Shown here: positions 59,701 through 64,000 of the stretch, in pieces
How the letters are laid out: each line of letters begins with the position of its first letter
Position numbering within the stretch: the first letter of the stretch is position 1
Source: Closterium sp. NIES-65
Lineage: Eukaryota > Streptophyta > Zygnematophyceae > Desmidiales > Closteriaceae
Direction of reading: 5' to 3'
Length of the DNA: 64,000 nt
NCBI GenBank assembly: GCA_948144175.1
Contig: CANXME010000309.1
Location: 930,001-994,000 of the forward strand
Made by a program: the position numbers and the translations under genes
Notes under the pieces: model-generated
Seen by the model: the letters and a program-made list of their open reading frames with translations, nothing else
The model's database searches: none
What the model was told of the DNA's origin: nothing

Positions 59701-60689
59701 AGGGGAGGGGATATGCAATACGTCGTTATCAGGATTTGTGAAACGTATGTCAACGGAAGTTGTGGTTGGCCCCGTCCTCGCTTGGGCGGAGCCAACTTCG
59801 TGGTCGGGTGAGTGGGAGGTACAGCCGACCTGCAGCAGTGGGCGACACCAACTTGGGCCGACCTGTAGGATGACCGACTTGGTGAAATCGGCGGGTGGTC
59901 GTCGACTTCGGTGGTCGACGAGCACGTATAACATTCGGTCGAGTTTCCCCAAGGAAGTCAACGCCGACCTGGTGATATTCAGGTCGACCAAGTTACCTTG
60001 GTGACGAGGTTCTGCGGAAGCATACGACACCAACCTAGTGGTATCCGGGTCGACCATGTTATCTAGGTGACGAGGTTCTGCTAAGGCACGTGACGGTCGC
60101 CCAGGTGGTTCTGGCGAAGTCGACCTCGGAGGTGGTATCCCGAGGTCGATGTGGCTTCTCAGGTGCAGTCGACAGCACATAGACGACTTGGTGTCTGCGC
60201 TGTGCGGGTGACGAGGAACAGCACGCCAATCAATTGCGAGCGCCTGCGAAGTGGGTGCGCTGCTGTCCTGCGGGTGCAACGCTATGCAACCGCCTTGCTG
60301 CAGCATTGGCACGCCGTCGACTTGCACCATTGGCAGACCGCGACTTTGCTCTGCTGGAGCGCTGTCGACCTTGTCGTGCTGGAACGCGGTCGACCGGGCT
60401 GCGCTGGCAGTCGACCTGCATTCTTGCTAGCTCTGATGTAGTCAGCTTTGCCAACTTTGTTGCTATCATTCCGAACCATTTTTTTGTGAACTTTTGCTAG
60501 CGAAACTCTTGCCAAAGCTCCTTGTGAACGAGCAAGTAGTGCAAGCACAAACAAACGACAAAGGAACAAACTCAGGGATCACTCCTACCCCGTGCCTAGA
60601 CCATAGACTAGCTCCCGTTGATCGAGTTATCTTCGTATTATATATGTCCAGCTCTACTGATATGGTATGTATATATGTGCAGCAACACT
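59701..60689. other. Unresolved repeat-rich DNA, possibly an LTR
   Basis: Rich in GGTCGAC and ACCTGGT words, with an imperfect duplication (TGACGAGGTTCTGC at 60003 and 60069). Starts near a purine-rich CCAAGGGGAGGGG (59698-59710), as often found before a 3' LTR, but no TG...CA ends or paired copy were found. Confidence 0.3.
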
Positions 60690-61670
60690 GTTGTGTAGTG
60701 GGAGTAGTCGCCTAGAATCACCAGATCGCTCCCAGCACGGCCCACGATAGGGGCAGGGCCCGAGACGTCTATGTAGGTATGAAGAGGCCAAGTGGGAGGG
60801 GGGGAATGAAGAGGAGTGAGGGACAGCGTGCTACCTGCTCTCAACGGAAGGGGTGCACGATGGTGCCGACGGGGGAGGGAGAGCGGGGAGCGGCAACGGG
60901 AGACCAAAGACAAGACATCACTGAGCAATGTAACGGAGACGCGGGAGGGCGAAGTAACCTAGGTAGTGGTGCCACAACAGCGACAGTTGAGTGAACAATC
61001 GACACGAGCACAGCGCAACTGCCTGACCAGACGCAATTATCCGGATGGACCCAGTGCGCAGCATGAAAATACATGGCGCCGAGTCCTGGGGGAACGTGAC
61101 AATAGGTGCCTCAATGGTAGCGTCGGTACAGGTCGGGGGCCGCTCGTGTCCTGGAAACGTGATGGCCATGCCAAAGTCATGAAGACGATTGGCAATCACC
61201 AAGTTCGTGGAGAACAAATTGGTGTGCAGACTTGCGAGCCAGACGGGACTACCAGGCACTAAGTTGTAGTAGTGTTGCGTGTGACGACCAGTCCAGGGAA
61301 GGGGTCGGCTAAGGAGACTGCGACAGGAACTAGAAGCGGTGAGAGGGTGGAGCGATTGCGAAAGAAGCACATGGACGCACCAGACTCCAAAGTGAAGGAG
61401 AGGGACGCATCGATAGTGGACAAACCTAGTGAGGGAACATCTGAAGATCCTACATTAGACACATCAGGAGATCATAGTCTAGGTACATTCAAATATTATA
61501 ATTTTGGCAGCACTTGAGACGTCACCTTACATGGCAAACAAAGTAGATCCTATCTAAGATATGTTAATATAAAATATAGTCAAAGCACTACGTAACAGCG
61601 CAGGCCAGTCATAGGCCCAAAGTGGGCGTGGAAGAGGTCGTCGAGGTGATGGAAGTAGCACGCTGTGGAA
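60690..61670 (-). pseudogene. Degenerate Ty1/copia polyprotein fragment
   Basis: On the minus strand, in pieces and with frameshifts and stops: a Gag end (FHHLDDLFHAHFGP), protease FTLESGASMCFFRNRSTLSP, VAVSLADPF, GAG-pre-integrase LLWHHYLGYFALPRLR, and the integrase start (PLHTYIDVSGPAPI then DYSHYTTVL). Each matches, in order, the intact element at 18404-24310, so it is an old member of the same lineage. It is cut off just after the first integrase Asp region. Confidence 0.85.
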
Positions 61671-61909
61671 GTACAGTGCATATGCTTACCTATATCCAAT
61701 TTACCTCGCATTATTTTGCTTATTTCTATTTTCGTGTGCTTGTTTTCCTAGTTTCGTTGCCTTACTATAGATATTATAGTTTTAGGCACCGAACAGGTTA
61801 CATGCACCGGATTATGTGCATTTCGTTTCATCATTGCGTAACTTTGCGTAACGTGTGATTATACCAAGAGTCTCTACTCAATTTGGGAATGACCCATTCG
61901 GGACGCTTC

Positions 61910-62040
61910 TGTCAGAATGTTATTATTGTCTAGCCTGCAGTGGGGTACTCTATAGCGAGTACAACCCAGTTAGGGTTTCCTATATGTATGCCAACTGCTG
62001 CTAGTGCAACCCTCTCTCTTCTTCATTCCTCATTTTTAAT
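61910..62040 (+). mobile_element. Copia 5' LTR of a related, opposite-strand element
   Basis: Begins TGTCAGAATG, shares CTAGCCTGCAGTGGGGTA, GTACAACCCAGTTAGGGTTT and a CATTCCTCATTTTT end with the other two LTR types, and is followed at 62042 by TGCTATCAGAGC, a one-mismatch initiator tRNA-Met primer-binding site. The remaining 3' part of the element is not in the window or is lost. Confidence 0.75.
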
Positions 62041-63560
62041 ATGCTATCAGAGCATCTACGCTCCTGGCCTGTGGGCCCACCTAACTGCTTCCGCTGCTAC
62101 TCTGTGCTCTGCACGCCCCGTGGCGTGCCCCTCGCGCGACCCTTAGTGGCCCCGTCGCCCACCCCTCGCGGCCCCGTCGCCGCCCTTCTCGGCCCCTCGC
62201 GGCCCCTTCGCGGCCCCGTTGCCGCCCCTGTCAGGCCCCTCGCGGGCCCTTCGCGACCCGTCGCCGCCCTTCCAGGCCCCTCGTGGCCCCTTCGCGGCCC
62301 CGTCGCCGCCCCTATCGGCCCCGTCGCCGCCGCCAGCGGCCCCGTCGCCGACCTCTCAGGCCCCTCGCGGCCCCTTTGCGGCCCCGTCACCGCCCCTATC
62401 GGCCCCGTCGCCGCCGCCAGCGGCCCCGTCGCCGACCCTAGCGGCCCCGTCGCCGCCCCTATCGGCCCCGTCGCCGCCGCCAGCGGCCCCGTCGCCGCCC
62501 CTAACGGCCCCGTCGCCGCCCCTATCGGCCCCGTTGGTGCCGCCAGCGGCCCCGTCGCCGACCCTAGCGGCCCCGTCGCCGCCTCTATCGGCCCCGTCGC
62601 CGCCGCCAGCGGCCCCGTCGCCGACCCTAGCGGCCTCGTCGCCGCCCCTATCGGCCCCGTCGCCGCCCCTATCGGCCCCGTCGCCGCCCCTATCGGCCCC
62701 GTCGCCGACCCTAGCGGCCCCGTCGCCGCCCCTATCGGCCCCGTCGCCGCCTCCAGCGGCCCGGTCGCCGCCACTTGCGGCCCCGTCGCCGCCCCTTTCG
62801 GCCCTTCCTCGACCCTGCCCCGGCCCCGCCCCGGCCATGCTCCGTCGCCTATCGCGGTGCACCGGGGGCCCGTGCACCGCCCCCCCCCCCCCTCTTTTCC
62901 CGTCGCCTGTCGAGGCGACCTGAGGGGCGACCTCGGAGGGGGGGCGAGCGTCGCCCCTTCTGCCGCCTGCTTTGGCGCCCTTGGAGGCCGCGCGTCGGCC
63001 CCCCTTCCCCCCCCCCCCCCCCCCCGTAACCTCCCTACCCGCCATCCCGCCCTGCCCTGTGTTAGGGTTTGGGGGTGGCGAGTAGGGGGTGGCGGGTGTG
63101 TGGTCTCCCCTGCTCCTCCTCCTCCTCTGTCTCCCACTGCTGCAGCTGCCGCTGAGGGGGGTGGGTGTGTGGGAGTCGACGGAGTGGTGCTATGGGGTGG
63201 GGTGTGAGTGAACCTAGGGTGCAGCAGGGGGTGTGTGAAAGGGGGGTGGGATAGTTTGGGGAGGTTGAAGGGGGGTGGCCGCCGTGAAGCCCGCAGCTCC
63301 AGTCGCCCGTGAGACCATTGCGCCAGTCGCCCGTGAGCCCATTGCGCCAGTCGCCCGTGAGCCAGTTGCTCCAGTCGCCCGTGAGTCCGTTGCTCCTGTC
63401 GCTCAGAGTTAGCCGCGGAGCCAGTTACTCCAGCAGCCCGTGTGCCAGTTGCTCCAATTGCCCGTGTGCCAGTTGCTCCAGTTGCGCCGTGTGCCAGCAG
63501 CTTCAGCTGCCGCCCACTACCTTCTCTCCTCTCATAGTCCCTCCTCCTCCTCACTTGGCC
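62041..63560 (+). repeat. Copia-type leader made of 21-bp and 24-bp GC-rich repeats
   Basis: After the primer-binding site come about 40 units of a 21-bp repeat (GGCCCCGTCGCCGCCCCTAT plus C), then GC-rich DNA with poly-C runs (62879-62890, 63006-63024), then a 24-bp repeat (CCAGTCGCCCGTGAGCCCAT plus four bases) at 63300-63490. This mirrors the GC-rich leader of the intact element at 24311-25397. Open frames of 388 and 485 codons over it are repeat artefacts. Confidence 0.75.
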
Positions 63561-63642
63561 TCTGTGATTACCTCTAGCTTTGCTTATAATTGTGAACTAT
63601 TGCTATGCCTGCTCATTGTGCTGATTACACCCCACTTTGGTT

Positions 63643-63999
63643 ATGGGTGTCAGAGGTCCACTGGTGATCCCCGATCGATCCTAGGGAAGGGTTACAGGCA
63701 CATTTGCCTGGGGGGTTATGGGCGCACTGACCCGCTACTGAAATAAGCCCTTTTATCCCAATGGTCTAGTGGTTGGGATTCTGAGATGGTATCAGAGCGA
63801 AGGTCTCGGGTTCGAATCCCGGTGTATGCACTTCGGGCATCCCAGTGCGGGGGGGTGTCAGAGGTCCACTGGTGATCCCCGATCGATCCTAGGGAAGGGT
63901 TACAGGCACATTTGCCTGGGGGGTTATGGGCGCACTGACCCGCTACTGAAATAAGCCCTTTTATCCCAATGGTCTAGTGGTTGGGATTCTGAGAATGGG
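63643..63999 (+). mobile_element. Complete TRIM element (347 bp) with ATGGG target duplication
   Basis: Two identical 139-bp terminal repeats (63648-63786 and 63856-63994) begin TGTCAGAGGTCC and end TTCTGAGA. The primer-binding site TGGTATCAGAGC (63787-63798), a perfect 12-base initiator tRNA-Met match, abuts the first repeat. The 69-bp interior ends in a G-rich tract (GCGGGGGGG) right before the second repeat. ATGGG flanks the whole at 63643-63647 and 63995-63999. No coding capacity, so it must be moved by another element's proteins. A tRNA-like A box (TGGTCTAGTGG, 63762) and B box (GGTTCGAATCC, 63809) occur across the repeat/interior border. Confidence 0.9.
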
Positions 64000-64000
64000 G

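Noticed and set aside
62041..63554. Ala/Pro/Gly-rich frames of 388 and 485 aa on opposite strands
   Set aside because: They follow a copia primer-binding site and consist of 21-bp and 24-bp repeats with no domain; taken as a leader.
63752..63836. A tRNA gene (A and B boxes, anticodon-like arm with UGG)
   Set aside because: The acceptor ends do not pair, and the sequence spans the border of a TRIM repeat and its primer-binding site. At most a tRNA-like signature.
63643..63999. A tRNA-derived SINE in tandem
   Set aside because: The two identical copies end exactly at a primer-binding site and are flanked by a 5-bp target duplication, which fits an LTR-type TRIM better.

Overview
The window reads as nuclear DNA of a streptophyte, most likely a charophyte-grade green alga. 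The evidence is four intron-bearing genes with plant-type proteins: a purple acid phosphatase, a MAP3K-type kinase, a protein with a SPOROCYTELESS/SPEAR-like motif and a GT23-like fucosyltransferase. It also carries Ty1/copia elements primed by initiator tRNA-Met, a pogo/CENP-B-type transposase and very many minisatellites. The species cannot be named from the sequence. Nothing looks bacterial or viral of animals.

Layout. 1-2.9 kb: stacked GC-rich minisatellites with no convincing gene. 2.9-16.2 kb, minus strand: a 1.08 k-residue low-complexity coding exon (2929-6236), exon-like repeats, a 56-copy 32-bp array (7989-9780) and three coding exons of a large SPEAR-motif protein (10760-16213). These may form one long gene, but I could not prove the joins. 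16.2-28.8 kb: a nest of mobile DNA. A pogo-like transposase gene (minus strand, one in-frame stop) is split by a full-length copia element with identical LTRs and a CAGAG target duplication; a solo LTR of the same superfamily lies beside it. 28.8-35.6 kb, plus strand: an eight-exon secretory fucosyltransferase-like gene of 612 aa with a polyadenylation signal. 36.5-44.2 kb, minus strand: a ten-exon purple acid phosphatase of 714 aa. 44.8-58.5 kb, minus strand: a ten-exon MAP3K-like kinase of about 2,419 aa. 58.5-64 kb: degenerate copia DNA, another copia 5' end with a repetitive leader, and a complete 347-bp TRIM element.

The unusual biology is a property of the whole window. (1) A dispersed palindrome, TTTTGAG-NNNN-CTCAAAA, whose 4-bp core is always self-complementary (GCGC, TCGA, AATT or ACGT), occurs about twenty times, intact or decayed, in introns, between genes and in frame inside coding exons, where it reads F-E-(A/T/S/N)-(P/S/T)-Q. 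(2) Most copies sit exactly between two copies of a local tandem duplication. (3) Nearly every exon of the four genes is surrounded by partial 'echo' copies: upstream echoes keep the splice acceptor and exon start, downstream echoes keep the exon end and splice donor. In each gene one full copy per exon still joins into a continuous reading frame; I checked splice phases by hand for the phosphatase, the kinase and the fucosyltransferase. The 32-bp array is an extreme case: its unit is an exon-end fragment fused to one of these palindromes.

The genes are not obviously one pathway: one secreted phosphatase, one Golgi-type glycosyltransferase, one kinase and one probable transcriptional co-regulator. 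All exon joins are inferred from reading frame, phase and GT-AG sites; there is no transcript evidence.
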